The notes: generated by a model not told the origin, from the sequence alone. A stretch of DNA of 64,000 nt from Candidatus Saccharimonadota bacterium (GCA_017404935.1 JAFRBI010000002.1:1-64000), one strand, 5' to 3'; numbered from the stretch's first letter, positions 52,927 through 62,044 are shown. Numbers and translations are program-made.

Positions 52927-53046
52927 GCTGTTACCGTGGCGCTAGACTTCGTCAAAGTTTCCGTTGCTCAGTCGCCGTATCTTTAATACGGCTCCTTCCG
53001 CTACTCAACTTTTCCTTGTCTAGCATCCACGCTAACTAGCTTATTT
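52921..53046. terminator. Long interrupted inverted repeat between rny and the sugar transferase
   Basis: AAATAAGCT (52921-52929)/AGCTTATTT (53038-53046), GTTA/TAAC (52930-52933/53033-53036), GTGG/CCAC (52936-52939/53027-53030) and GCTAGAC/GTCTAGC (52941-52947/53018-53024) stack into one helix. Inside, GCCGTAT/ATACGGC (52974-52980/52986-52992) forms a tip hairpin. It includes the rny stop and touches the next promoter. No gene lies here. Confidence 0.65.
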
Positions 53047-53073
53047 GACATGATTAGTACTCTGTGTTATAAT
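53045..53073 (+). promoter_or_regulatory. Consensus promoter of the capsule-type locus
   Basis: TTGACA (53045-53050), 17-bp spacer, TATAAT (53068-53073), a full match. It sets the start of the sugar transferase at or after ~53080. Confidence 0.85.
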
Positions 53074-53100
53074 CAGGGTAATTGGGTGGGCATCAGAATA

Positions 53101-53718
53101 ATGGAGCTGATGCCAATGTATGCCGTAATCAAAAGAGTAATGGATTTTGTATTTGCCACCATTTTATTGGTGGTTTTTTCTCCATTAATGCTTCTTACGG
53201 CAGCACTTATTAAAATTGACAGTCGTGGTCCGGTATTTTTCCGGCAGGAAAGAGTGGGCAAAGGTGGTAAAATCTTTCGGATTTTTAAATTTAGAAGCAT
53301 GGTTTCTGATAATGACATGCGAGATTATTCTAAAAAAGATCAATATACTTTTGTGGGGAAGATTATTCGTAGGCTATCTATAGATGAATTGCCACAGCTT
53401 TTTAACGTGATTGCTGGTGAAATGAGTTTGGTGGGGCCAAGGCCTTGGGTGGTAGAATACTGGACTAATATGAACAAGGAAGAGAGGCTTAGGGCATCTG
53501 TTCTCCCTGGTATTACCGGTCTCGCACAGGTAAAAGGTAGGAATAAAATCTCAATTTTCTCAAAAATTGAGTATGATATTATTTATGTACAAAACTTTTC
53601 GTTTAAACAAGATGTAAAAATCTTGATTTTGACGGTTTTGACGGTGCTTTCTGGTAGAGGTTTAGATGCCGGTAAAGAGGGCGTGATGGGGGATGTGAGA
53701 AATCTACGGCAACGGTAG
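53101..53718 (+). CDS. Initiating sugar-phosphate transferase (polyprenyl-phosphate, PglC/WcaJ-type)
   Basis: A ~205-residue monotopic enzyme with one N-terminal hydrophobic segment, FFRQERVGKGGKIFRIFKFRSM, a DELPQLFNVIAGEMSLVGPRP motif and LPGITGLAQVKGR. These are the bacterial sugar transferase signatures; the enzyme puts the first sugar phosphate on undecaprenyl phosphate. It has the short form without the multi-helix N-terminal domain. The start at 53101 is chosen because the promoter covers 53050-53073; 53110 and 53116 are also possible. Confidence 0.9.
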   Translation: MELMPMYAVIKRVMDFVFATILLVVFSPLMLLTAALIKIDSRGPVFFRQERVGKGGKIFRIFKFRSMVSDNDMRDYSKKDQYTFVGKIIRRLSIDELPQLFNVIAGEMSLVGPRPWVVEYWTNMNKEERLRASVLPGITGLAQVKGRNKISIFSKIEYDIIYVQNFSFKQDVKILILTVLTVLSGRGLDAGKEGVMGDVRNLRQR

Positions 53719-53728
53719 ATTTTCACTG

Positions 53729-53757
53729 TTGACAGAGGGCGAAAATTGATATATAAT
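53729..53757 (+). promoter_or_regulatory. Consensus promoter of a small RNA
   Basis: TTGACA (53729-53734), 17-bp spacer, TATAAT (53752-53757), a full match. No gene of useful size follows on this strand. Confidence 0.8.
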
Positions 53758-53763
53758 AATATG

Positions 53764-53821
53764 TACAGGGGATGTATTCCCCACGGTCGAGAGTGAACCT
53801 TCGGGGGCGCTCTCATTTTTT
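53764..53821 (+). ncRNA. Candidate ~58-nt small RNA
   Basis: From the predicted start near 53764 the sequence folds into GGGGA/TCCCC (53768-53772/53778-53782) and a terminator hairpin GAGAGTG/CGCTCTC (53789-53795/53808-53814) with an inner CC-TTCG-GG tip, followed by six T. It lies between the sugar transferase and the convergent NYN gene. An 11-codon frame at 53761 exists but is unlikely to be the product. Confidence 0.65.
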
Positions 53822-54449
53822 ATGAAATATAGTTTTTGATTGTAGAAATATTTGATAGTTGATATTGATTTGGTATTTCTTTGTATAGTTGTTTTAATCT
53901 GCTCGATAAAGTATTCTTTTCGGGATCTTTCACTGGCGGAGTTGCAACTACTGTGATGTAGATATTTGAATTTTTTGTTGCGGACTTAATTGCTTCTGCA
54001 TAATCACCATCGCAGGAGAAAAGGATAATATGGGTAGGTTTTTTGGTAGAAAAGGCAATTTCTAGTAATTCCGTAGTAAGAAAAACATCTACATTTGATT
54101 TTAATTTTTTGCTTTGTGGTAAAACTGTGGTGCGATTTTTATGGTGGCACTTTTTGCATTCAATGTTTTTAATAATAGCTTTATTTATATAGGATTTTCT
54201 GGAGAGAGATTTGATGGTGTAGCCTGATTTTTCTAGTTTTTTAAATTCCAAGTTCTTCTTTTTATCACCTTTTGCAATTCCTTCATAATATCTTACATCT
54301 TGTAATTTGGAATATTTTTGTTTGAGGTAGTCTAATAATTTCTTGAAATTAATTCTAAAATCGCAGGTTCTGAGGCAACATGAACGAATATTGCTTACAT
54401 CTATAAGCACATACGTTGGCAAATCTGATAGATTACCTCCTGATTTCAT
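53820..54449 (-). CDS. NYN-domain (PIN-like) nuclease
   Basis: A 209-residue protein with LIDVSNIRS near the N terminus, KSNVDVFLTTELLEIAF in the middle and FSCDGDYAEAI later. These carry the conserved acidic residues of NYN/LabA-like nucleases of the PIN fold. CKKCHHKN suggests a small metal-binding loop. It probably acts on RNA; the target is unknown. TAGAAT at 54461-54456 (minus strand) ends exactly 6 nt before the ATG, with TTGATT 17 bp further up. Confidence 0.75.
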   Translation of the reverse strand: MKSGGNLSDLPTYVLIDVSNIRSCCLRTCDFRINFKKLLDYLKQKYSKLQDVRYYEGIAKGDKKKNLEFKKLEKSGYTIKSLSRKSYINKAIIKNIECKKCHHKNRTTVLPQSKKLKSNVDVFLTTELLEIAFSTKKPTHIILFSCDGDYAEAIKSATKNSNIYITVVATPPVKDPEKNTLSSRLKQLYKEIPNQYQLSNISTIKNYIS

Positions 54450-54455
54450 GTTTAA

Positions 54456-54484
54456 ATTCTAACATTTTTAACCTAAAAAATCAA
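54456..54484 (-). promoter_or_regulatory. Promoter of the NYN gene
   Basis: Minus strand: TTGATT (54484-54479), 17-bp spacer, TAGAAT (54461-54456), 6 nt before the start codon. Confidence 0.6.
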
Positions 54485-54576
54485 GAGTAGATGAGGTAAA
54501 AATGCGGTTTTATTCTTATCTGTTGTTTAGATTTAACATAAGCTCTATGTTTATACTAAAAATAGTGGTATTCTAG

Positions 54577-54605
54577 TTGATATTTTTGCGTAAGTATGAT
54601 ATAAT
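54577..54605 (+). promoter_or_regulatory. Promoter of the GT2-TagF-Wzy-Wzx run
   Basis: TTGATA (54577-54582), 17-bp spacer, TATAAT (54600-54605). A ~40-nt leader ends in AAGGATGG before the GTG start at 54654. Confidence 0.7.
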
Positions 54606-54653
54606 TATAGGGATAAATATTAGTTATGTTTTTGGTGGGCGTAAGGATGGTCG

Positions 54654-55478
54654 GTGAACAAACAATATTCAGTTCTGATGTCTGTATACGCTAATGAAAA
54701 GCCTGAGTTTTTGCGTAAAAGTATGATGAGCATGTATAGCCAAACTGTGCCGACGGATGATTTTGTACTGGTGTGTGATGGCCCGTTGAACAAGAAATTA
54801 GATAAAGTGATTGATGATATGCAACAGAAATTTGGGGAGAGGCTTCGGGTATTTAGGTTGGAAGAAAATCAGGGTTTGGGCTTGGCACTTAAATTTGGAT
54901 TAAAAAAATGCAAGAACGAACTAGTTGCACGGATGGATTCGGATGATATTTCCAATAAAGACAGAATAAAAAAACAACTTAAAATTTTTGAAGAATTGGA
55001 TGTGGATGTAGCGGGCTCTAATATTATAGAATATGATGAAAAAATGAAAGTTAAACGTACCAGAAGAGTTGTTCCAGAATGCCATGACGATATCGTAAAG
55101 ATGTTGAAAAAGCGTAATCCGATGAATCATGTTACAGTAGTTTTTAAGAAGTCGAAAGTTATGGCGGCTGGTGGATATAAAGAAATGATGTTTTTTGAAG
55201 ATTATTATCTTTGGGCAAGAATGATTAATCGTGGATATACTTTTTATAATATACAAGATGATTTGGTTTCTGTAAGAGCTGACTTCGGGATGCTTGCAAG
55301 AAGAGGTTCTTTAGATTATATTGTTTGTATTAGAAATTTTGAACAAGAGCTTAAAGCTATGAACTTGATCAATATTTTTCAGTATGAAACTAATTTGCTA
55401 ACTCGATATTTAGTAGCCTTGTCTCCGGTTTTTTTGAGAGATATTTTATACAATAAGGCGTTAAGGAGAAGAGTATAA
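54654..55478 (+). CDS. GT2 glycosyltransferase
   Basis: A 274-residue cytoplasmic GT2 enzyme with YSVLMSVYANEKPEFL, LVCDGPL and LVARMDSDDIS (DxD-type). It resembles capsule and exopolysaccharide transferases of the AmsE type. It starts with GTG behind AAGGATGG; the upstream ATG at 54647 is in another frame. Its stop overlaps the next gene as TAATG (55476-55480). Donor sugar is unknown. Confidence 0.78.
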   Translation: MNKQYSVLMSVYANEKPEFLRKSMMSMYSQTVPTDDFVLVCDGPLNKKLDKVIDDMQQKFGERLRVFRLEENQGLGLALKFGLKKCKNELVARMDSDDISNKDRIKKQLKIFEELDVDVAGSNIIEYDEKMKVKRTRRVVPECHDDIVKMLKKRNPMNHVTVVFKKSKVMAAGGYKEMMFFEDYYLWARMINRGYTFYNIQDDLVSVRADFGMLARRGSLDYIVCIRNFEQELKAMNLINIFQYETNLLTRYLVALSPVFLRDILYNKALRRRV

Positions 55479-56668
55479 TGCGATTACTTAATGCGATAAA
55501 GCAAATTAAACCAAAAGATTTTTTGGCTCCCCTTGTCTTTTTAGTGTTGTTTGTGCCTTCGATTGTTTTTAGGACAGTTAATAGGGCTAAGCATAGGAAA
55601 CTTTGGTTGGTGACGGAGGGCGGTGAGGCTCGCGATAATGGCTACCATTTTTTTAAATATATTCGGGAAAAATATCCAGATGATTTTTGTTTCTATGTAG
55701 TAAAGACAGATTCAGTGGGATACGAAAAAGTGCTTGAACTTGGTAATATAATTAAGTATGCAAGTCTGAAACACTGGCTTTATTATATGTCAGCAAATTT
55801 GAATATTAGTAGCCAGAAATCGGGCAATCCTTGTCCGATATTTTGGTATTTTATGCATGTAATTTTGGGTCTATATAAAAATAGGGTATTTTTACAGCAT
55901 GGTATCACAAAAGATGATGCAGATTGGCTGTATTATAAAAAAACGAAATTCAAATATTTCATTTGTGGAGCTAAAAGAGAATATGATTATATAAGAAAAA
56001 AATTTGGATATTTGGCGGATGCTTTATTGCTCACCGGTTTTCCTAGATGGGATACGTTACGAGACACTAGTTTAAATAGAAGAGAAAAATCAATATTAAT
56101 TATGCCAACTTGGAGAAATTGGCTTGGTGGAGAAAAAAATACATTGTTTGAAATTAAAAATTTCCAAAATACTAATTATTATAAGTATTGGAACGGTTTA
56201 TTAAATGACGAAGATTTTATTGAGTTTGTTGAACGAAATAAAATAATAATTTATTTTTATCCACATATTAACATGCAAATATTTTTAGATGATTTTAAGT
56301 TAAGTAGTGAAAATATAAAAATTATTTCTTATAATGAAGACATACAAGAATATTTAGGTAAATGCAAATTAATGATTACGGATTATTCTAGTGTAGCGTT
56401 TGATTTTGCATATCTTAATAAGCCTGTTATTTATTATCAATTTGATTTAGAAGATTATAGGAAAAAGCAATATCGTGAGGGGTATTTTGATTATGAAAAA
56501 GATGGGTTTGGCCCTGTGAGTTTTAACAGAAAAGAAGTGCTTAATGAAATCAAATATTATATCAAAACCGATTTTAATTCAAAAAAGAAATATTCCAATA
56601 ACATGAAAAAGTTTTTCTTGTTTCGAGATAGAAAAAATTCAGAAAGGGTTTACAGGGCAATAAAATGA
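55478..56668 (+). CDS. TagF/TagB-like glycerophosphotransferase family protein
   Basis: A 396-residue protein with VFLQHGITKDD, LLTGFPRWDTL, IMPTWRNWL, a YPHINMQIF segment and LMITDYSSVAFDFAYLNKP. This ordered set matches the CDP-glycerol:poly(glycerophosphate) transferase family (TagB/TagF), which link polyol phosphates in teichoic acids and some capsules. It suggests a phosphodiester-containing repeat unit. It uses no membrane helices of its own; one hydrophobic stretch lies near the N terminus (~18-33). It overlaps the next GT2 by ATGA. Confidence 0.85.
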   Translation: MRLLNAIKQIKPKDFLAPLVFLVLFVPSIVFRTVNRAKHRKLWLVTEGGEARDNGYHFFKYIREKYPDDFCFYVVKTDSVGYEKVLELGNIIKYASLKHWLYYMSANLNISSQKSGNPCPIFWYFMHVILGLYKNRVFLQHGITKDDADWLYYKKTKFKYFICGAKREYDYIRKKFGYLADALLLTGFPRWDTLRDTSLNRREKSILIMPTWRNWLGGEKNTLFEIKNFQNTNYYKYWNGLLNDEDFIEFVERNKIIIYFYPHINMQIFLDDFKLSSENIKIISYNEDIQEYLGKCKLMITDYSSVAFDFAYLNKPVIYYQFDLEDYRKKQYREGYFDYEKDGFGPVSFNRKEVLNEIKYYIKTDFNSKKKYSNNMKKFFLFRDRKNSERVYRAIK

Positions 56669-57714
56669 GAGGCGAAAATTACCCATTAGTAACTATAATA
56701 GTCCCCGCTTATAATACAAGAAAGTATATTAGCGCTTGCCTTGATTCACTTGTTGGACAATCATACAAAAAGATTGAGATTATTGTTATTGATGATGGTT
56801 CTACAGATGGGACGTGGGATGTGATTAATAGGTTTGCTGGAAAAGATAAAAGAATAAAAGTTATAAGGCAGCGCCACCTTGGTCCTAATTTAGCAAGAAA
56901 ACGGGGTATTGAAAAAGCTACTGGATTATACACCATGTTTGTGGATTCGGATGACTATATTTCTCATAACGCAGTTTCTAGTTTGGTTGAACAATTAGTC
57001 AAAAACGATGTAGATGTGATTAGATTTGGAGCTAAAAAAATGCCTAGTGGAAAGTTGTTCTCTCCGATTATGCACTCATACAATAATAAGGTTCTTTTGA
57101 AAGTTGATATTCTAAAATTATTACTTACTTCGGGCATACTGAATAATCTTTGTTTTCAAATCTATAGGACTAAATTCTTAAAGAATATTAAAGCCTTTGA
57201 CTCAAACATGAAATTTGGAGAAGATCTTTTGGTGAACATAGAAATTCATAGAAGGACAAAAACTTTGTTGTTGTATGATAAAACGTTATATTACTATAAT
57301 AGCAATCCGGATTCGATCAGCCGTAATATCAAATATGACGTATCGATTGATAATTTCAAAGAGCGAATTTTTCTCACCGATAAAATTATTAAAATTTCAA
57401 AAAAATATGACAAAGATATCCAGAATGCCGCTATTTACTATCAGACTAAAATAATAAAATATCGTATAGCTATATTAGCTATGGCCTCTAAACGCGACGA
57501 CAAAAAATTTTTTGATGCTATTGAAGAGCTTTTACCTATTGGGTGGAGTGGGGAAATAGATTATGATGGCTTGGCTCATTTCATGAAGACGCTTGATGTG
57601 CTTGAGAGAATTAAGAACCAAAAAATAGTATTGGCGATTCTGTCTTCGAACTACAAATATATTTGGAAGTATGTGCGTATATATAATTTCTTATATGGAT
57701 CAAGGGTATCATAA
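56665..57714 (+). CDS. GT2 glycosyltransferase
   Basis: A 349-residue GT2 enzyme with VTIIVPAYNTRKYI, VIDDGSTDGTW and TMFVDSDDYI, the standard GT-A motifs, followed by a ~130-residue helical C-terminal part. It overlaps the TagF-like gene upstream (ATGA) and the Wzy-like gene downstream (TAATG), so the run is translated together. It most likely adds a sugar to the repeat unit. Confidence 0.8.
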   Translation: MRGENYPLVTIIVPAYNTRKYISACLDSLVGQSYKKIEIIVIDDGSTDGTWDVINRFAGKDKRIKVIRQRHLGPNLARKRGIEKATGLYTMFVDSDDYISHNAVSSLVEQLVKNDVDVIRFGAKKMPSGKLFSPIMHSYNNKVLLKVDILKLLLTSGILNNLCFQIYRTKFLKNIKAFDSNMKFGEDLLVNIEIHRRTKTLLLYDKTLYYYNSNPDSISRNIKYDVSIDNFKERIFLTDKIIKISKKYDKDIQNAAIYYQTKIIKYRIAILAMASKRDDKKFFDAIEELLPIGWSGEIDYDGLAHFMKTLDVLERIKNQKIVLAILSSNYKYIWKYVRIYNFLYGSRVS

Positions 57715-58841
57715 TGACGAATTTTATAGATAGATTTTTCTCAAAAAAGATAGAAAACCCAAATTCTGTATTGTTTTATGTGTCTTTTTTCCTAATTTCG
57801 CTATCTAGAATGTTACAGAGTTCTGGCCTTGTTGAGATTCCTGAAAGCATCATGGATGTATTCATGGTATTTGCCTGCGTCTTATTGTTGCTAAAAATTA
57901 TGTTTGACAAAACAGGGGCAAAAAGGCTGTTGATAAAGATATTGGTAATACTAATGGTGATATTGCTAAGAACTTTTGGTTTGCCAATGCCAATCGTTTC
58001 ATCTTGTTTTGCATTTTTAGCAATGGAAAAGGTAAACATCAAGACCGTTATAAAAATTGATTTACTAGTTAAATGTGCATTCTTTATATTTAGTGCAATT
58101 GTTTTTGGAGCGGACTATTTTACTGGCCAGGAAAGAGTTGCCGAATATATATTTGAAGCTAAAAAGGGTACAGCAGTGGCACTATACTTTAAGAACCCCA
58201 ACACAACTGGTCTTGTAGGAACTATGATTGCACTTGATTTATTATATTTGAAAGATAATAAAAAATTTAGAGATTTTGTATTTCCGACTTTGATTGCGGT
58301 GGCGACTTTTGCTTTGACTACTTCAAGAGCCCCATTTTTAGTTTATTGCGTCTACTTATTATTGCAATTAATTAAAAATGGAAAAGTGTTAACTATTATC
58401 CAAAAATTAACTTATCCAGTTTTGTTTGGTTTTACGTTTTACGTCGTCAATTCGGTGCCAGTCGGCTCCTCAATGTATAGAATTTTGAACCCATTGCTAT
58501 CAAGTAGGATTTGGTATTCGATAGTTGCATATAACTCTGCCGGATTAACAATCTTACCCAGTTTGGCAAACACCATACTATTAAAAAATTATATTATTGA
58601 TATTTTCTATGTTAGATGTATCGTAAGATATGGGCTTATTACGCTTTTGTTATATTATATTCCGCATTTGATGCTTCCAACCAATGCCACCAATGAGCAA
58701 AAAAGAATGTCTATAATAGCAAGTGTTTATCTATTCTTCGAAGATGCAGTTAGCAACGTGGGATTTGCTATACCATATTTGATTATTGCTGATGCAATTT
58801 TTAATAAAAAGGAAATTCCTGATGGAAAAAATAAAAAATAA
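57714..58841 (+). CDS. Wzy-like polysaccharide polymerase
   Basis: A 375-residue integral membrane protein with about ten hydrophobic segments and a loop around TTSRAPFLVYCVYLL. Sequence similarity in this class is low, so the call rests on topology and position: between transferases and a Wzx-like flippase, behind an initiating transferase. The loop RILNPLLSSRIWYSIVA resembles those of O-antigen/capsule polymerases. A ligase or other membrane enzyme is possible. Confidence 0.65.
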   Translation: MTNFIDRFFSKKIENPNSVLFYVSFFLISLSRMLQSSGLVEIPESIMDVFMVFACVLLLLKIMFDKTGAKRLLIKILVILMVILLRTFGLPMPIVSSCFAFLAMEKVNIKTVIKIDLLVKCAFFIFSAIVFGADYFTGQERVAEYIFEAKKGTAVALYFKNPNTTGLVGTMIALDLLYLKDNKKFRDFVFPTLIAVATFALTTSRAPFLVYCVYLLLQLIKNGKVLTIIQKLTYPVLFGFTFYVVNSVPVGSSMYRILNPLLSSRIWYSIVAYNSAGLTILPSLANTILLKNYIIDIFYVRCIVRYGLITLLLYYIPHLMLPTNATNEQKRMSIIASVYLFFEDAVSNVGFAIPYLIIADAIFNKKEIPDGKNKK

Positions 58842-60222
58842 GATTAAAAGCTCTGCACCGGCTAAAAATTCTGCAAGTGCGTTTGTTGGAAATATAGTGA
58901 ATATTCTGACAAAATTTGTGTTGCAAAAAGTATTTATAGATAGTCTTGGCGTTGAATATTTAGGTCTTAACGGCGTGCTTACTAACATCATTTCTGCATT
59001 AAGTATAGTGGAACTTGGCATTAGCAGCGCAATTATTTTTAATCTTTACGAGCCAATCAAAACCGGAAAAGTTGAAGTGATAAAATCTTTGATGAAATTT
59101 TATAGAAAGGCATATTGTATAATTGCTTTGATTACGGCTGGGGCTTCTGTAATACTGTTACCATTTCTACACTTGATCGTGCGTGAGCCGGTGCCTGGCG
59201 TGAACATGTATTTGGCGTTTATTTTGATTTCGGCAAGCACGATTGCCTCGTATATGATGTCATATAGACAGAGCATTCTATATGCGACTGAACATGGGTA
59301 TATTACTACAAATGTCCAGACAGTTACGAATATTATAACTGCGCTACTACAAGCTGTGTTGCTAGTTTTTGTAAAAAATTATTATATCTATTTGTCGATT
59401 AGTATAATAATGCAACTTCTAAAAAATTTCTACCTATATAGAGTTGCCGAAAAACGATATCCGATTCTCCGCGATAGAGATGTAAAAAAGCTCGATAAAG
59501 TGATTGAAAAAGATATTTTCAAAAAGATGCGGGCATTATTTATTCATAAAGTTTCGACTTTTATTATATTTAGTACCGATAATATTATTATTTCGGCTTT
59601 TATTAATGTGGCTACGGTTGGTTTATATTCTAATTATCATATGATATTTTCTGCGGTAGAGACTATATTTATGCAGACGATTAAAGCTTTGACGCCAACA
59701 GTTGGCAATATGTTGGTAGACAAAAATGTTTCTAAAAATTTCAAAACATTTCAGAAAATTCGACATGTGAATTTTATGGTGGTGCTTATATCTTCTGTGG
59801 GAATAATGCTGTTGGCAGATTTGTTCGTGAAGTTGTGGTATGGTGGCGAATATGTTTTGTCTAGTTTTACTCTGATCACTCTTTTGATGGTGCATTTTCA
59901 AAGAATGATGCGAGAGAGTTATTCGGTATTTAAAGAAGCGGCAGGGATCTATCATGAGGATAGGTTTGTGCCAGTTGTGGAATCCTTGCTGAATATTGTA
60001 GTTTCTGTAGTTTTAGTGCAATTGATTGGGCTACCGGGTGTGTTTATCGGTACATTCGTAAGCTCGCTTGCGCTTTGGTTTTATAGCTATCCTAAATTTG
60101 TGTATACAAAATTATTTGGTAGAACTTATAAACAATATTTTGGTGAGATGTTATTATATTGTCTAATTTATTTGGCGGTGATGGTGTTAGCATGGTTAAT
60201 TAAGGGTTGGGTTGGCATTTAG
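58822..60222 (+). CDS. Wzx-like polysaccharide flippase
   Basis: About 466 residues with some 12 predicted helices and the start SASAFVGNIVNILTKFVLQKVFIDSLG-like pattern of MATE/MVF polysaccharide transporters. It would flip the lipid-linked repeat unit. I chose the ATG at 58822, with AAAAAGGA upstream; a start at 58786 would add 12 residues. The gene overlaps the Wzy-like gene by 20 bp. A run of conserved glycines and the position beside Wzy support the call. Confidence 0.82.
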   Translation: MEKIKNKIKSSAPAKNSASAFVGNIVNILTKFVLQKVFIDSLGVEYLGLNGVLTNIISALSIVELGISSAIIFNLYEPIKTGKVEVIKSLMKFYRKAYCIIALITAGASVILLPFLHLIVREPVPGVNMYLAFILISASTIASYMMSYRQSILYATEHGYITTNVQTVTNIITALLQAVLLVFVKNYYIYLSISIIMQLLKNFYLYRVAEKRYPILRDRDVKKLDKVIEKDIFKKMRALFIHKVSTFIIFSTDNIIISAFINVATVGLYSNYHMIFSAVETIFMQTIKALTPTVGNMLVDKNVSKNFKTFQKIRHVNFMVVLISSVGIMLLADLFVKLWYGGEYVLSSFTLITLLMVHFQRMMRESYSVFKEAAGIYHEDRFVPVVESLLNIVVSVVLVQLIGLPGVFIGTFVSSLALWFYSYPKFVYTKLFGRTYKQYFGEMLLYCLIYLAVMVLAWLIKGWVGI

Positions 60223-60237
60223 ATTATGGTCTAACAG

Positions 60238-60266
60238 TTGACAATTCTAGTGCGAGGTGCTATATT
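60238..60266 (+). promoter_or_regulatory. Promoter of the LCP gene
   Basis: TTGACA (60238-60243), 17-bp spacer, TATATT (60261-60266). AAGGAAA at 60299-60305 serves the ATG at 60309. Confidence 0.7.
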
Positions 60267-60308
60267 ATATATAATATATAGTAAATGTGGTGGGGCTAAG
60301 GAAATTGG

Positions 60309-61991
60309 ATGTCCGAATTAGATAAGAACACATTTACGAGAGGTGAGTTTTCTAGGTCTGGTAATAACTCTGCTTTTTCTGTAAGAAGCGGTAATGATGG
60401 TATCTGGCGTGCAACCCAGACTTCGCGTGTATCATCCCAAACTATGGGACTTTCTGCTAATCGCCCAGAAGTAAAAGTAGAACCGAAAAAAGAAAAACTA
60501 AAGGAAGAACCAGAATTTAGAGAGCGCCCAAGAAGGCATCACGAGCCACGTAGATGGCCAATCCTAGGTTTGACTTTGGTAATTGTGCAGATTATTACTT
60601 CTGTGCTTTTGATGATTTCACTTATTACAATGAACATCATCAGCGGGCGCTGGATTGCTCTTGTTGGTGGTATTCTCACTATCCTTGCAATTTTGAGCGC
60701 TATTAAACTTTTGTTTCATAAAAATGCTTCCAATGCGTCTAAGATTGCTTGTGGGACGGTGTCAGTGATTGCAATCGTGCTCTCAATTTTTGCGCTTAGA
60801 TACACAGATGCGTTCAATGGTTTCTTAAATAAAGTAACTGAAAGAAAACCAGAAACTAAACAATATAGCGTGGTAGTGATGGAGCAAAGTGAGATTAAAG
60901 AACTTCCTGAGCTTTCTAAAAAGAACGTTGGTTTTCTAAAGAACGATGAAAAGGCTGGCAATGCCGAAAATTATCTTTTGGAAAAAGTGCAATTTACTGC
61001 AAACTTTTATGATGATGCAGATACGCTCGCGAAAGTTCTAAATACTAATATTGTAGATGCAATTGTGCTTGAAACTGACCGTATGGAAATTTTGAAAGAG
61101 GAAGCAGAAGATAGCGTAAAAAATACGCGTGTGATTTATACTTTTGAAATTGAAATTGAAGCAAAGAATGCAGAAATTTCTGAAAAGCAACTAACTAAGG
61201 ACCCATTCGTTCTATATATTTCTGGTTCAGATTCTAGAAATGGCGTGAAGGCTCGTGCGCGTTCTGATGTAAATATTCTCGCAGTGGTAAATCCGGCTAA
61301 AGGTAAAATTTTGCTTGTTTCGATTCCACGCGATACCTATGTGCAACTTCATGGTACTACGGGCATTAAGGATAAATTAACTCATGCTGGTGTTTATGGC
61401 ATTAATATGAGTCGCGATACGATTGAAGATTTTCTTGGCGTAAATATTGATTATACTGTGAAAGTAAGCTTTGATACTGTGGTAAAAGTAGTGGATCAAC
61501 TTGGTGGAATTGAAATTGATTCTGATCAAGAAATGACTTTGAAAGACGGTGAGCTTTTGAAAGACAAAGTTTGCCACTACACAGTAGGCAAACAAAAAGT
61601 AGACGGCGACTGTGCACTTAGATTTGCTCGCGAACGTAAATCCTATAAGACCGGCGATAGGCATCGTGGCGAAAACCAAATGCAGGTAATCACTGCGATT
61701 GTTTCAAAACTTTCTGAGTCCAAAGATTACATTCTAAGACTTCCAGAAATCCTAAATATTGCAGCAGATTCATTTGAGACTTCGCTTACTCGTGATGATA
61801 TTTCATCATTTATCCGGATGCAACTTAATAATGGCACCAAGTGGGAAGTAGAATCTATCTCGGTAGATGGGACTGGTTCAATGCAAGGAACTTATAGTAT
61901 GGGAGCTAGTCGGCCGCTTTATGTGATGATTCCAAGCCAAGATTCTGTAAATAGTGCTGTTAGTAAAATTAGAGAATATCTATCTGTTTAG
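60309..61991 (+). CDS. LytR-CpsA-Psr (LCP) family glycopolymer ligase
   Basis: A 560-residue protein. A basic cytoplasmic N terminus (~1-80) is followed by three helices (~83-170), an outer region of ~120 residues, and the LCP domain: GSDSRNGVKARARSDVNILAV, ILLVSIPRDTYVQL, LRFARERKSYKTGDRHRGENQ. LCP enzymes attach wall teichoic acids, capsules or glycopolymers to peptidoglycan or proteins. Three helices and the long extra domain exceed the usual single-anchor form. It lies between Wzx and the kinase gene. Confidence 0.93.
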   Translation: MSELDKNTFTRGEFSRSGNNSAFSVRSGNDGIWRATQTSRVSSQTMGLSANRPEVKVEPKKEKLKEEPEFRERPRRHHEPRRWPILGLTLVIVQIITSVLLMISLITMNIISGRWIALVGGILTILAILSAIKLLFHKNASNASKIACGTVSVIAIVLSIFALRYTDAFNGFLNKVTERKPETKQYSVVVMEQSEIKELPELSKKNVGFLKNDEKAGNAENYLLEKVQFTANFYDDADTLAKVLNTNIVDAIVLETDRMEILKEEAEDSVKNTRVIYTFEIEIEAKNAEISEKQLTKDPFVLYISGSDSRNGVKARARSDVNILAVVNPAKGKILLVSIPRDTYVQLHGTTGIKDKLTHAGVYGINMSRDTIEDFLGVNIDYTVKVSFDTVVKVVDQLGGIEIDSDQEMTLKDGELLKDKVCHYTVGKQKVDGDCALRFARERKSYKTGDRHRGENQMQVITAIVSKLSESKDYILRLPEILNIAADSFETSLTRDDISSFIRMQLNNGTKWEVESISVDGTGSMQGTYSMGASRPLYVMIPSQDSVNSAVSKIREYLSV

Positions 61992-61994
61992 CTA

Positions 61995-62023
61995 TTTACA
62001 AAATATCTATTCTGTGATATAAT
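61995..62023 (+). promoter_or_regulatory. Promoter of the CpsCD gene
   Basis: TTTACA (61995-62000), 17-bp spacer, TATAAT (62018-62023), 21 nt before the ATG at 62045; AAAAGG lies in between. Confidence 0.65.
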
Positions 62024-62044
62024 TATAGACAAGAAAAGGTTTTT

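Noticed and set aside
53761-53796. 11-codon frame after the small RNA promoter
   Set aside because: It ends inside the terminator hairpin and has no ribosome binding site; the hairpins explain the sequence better.
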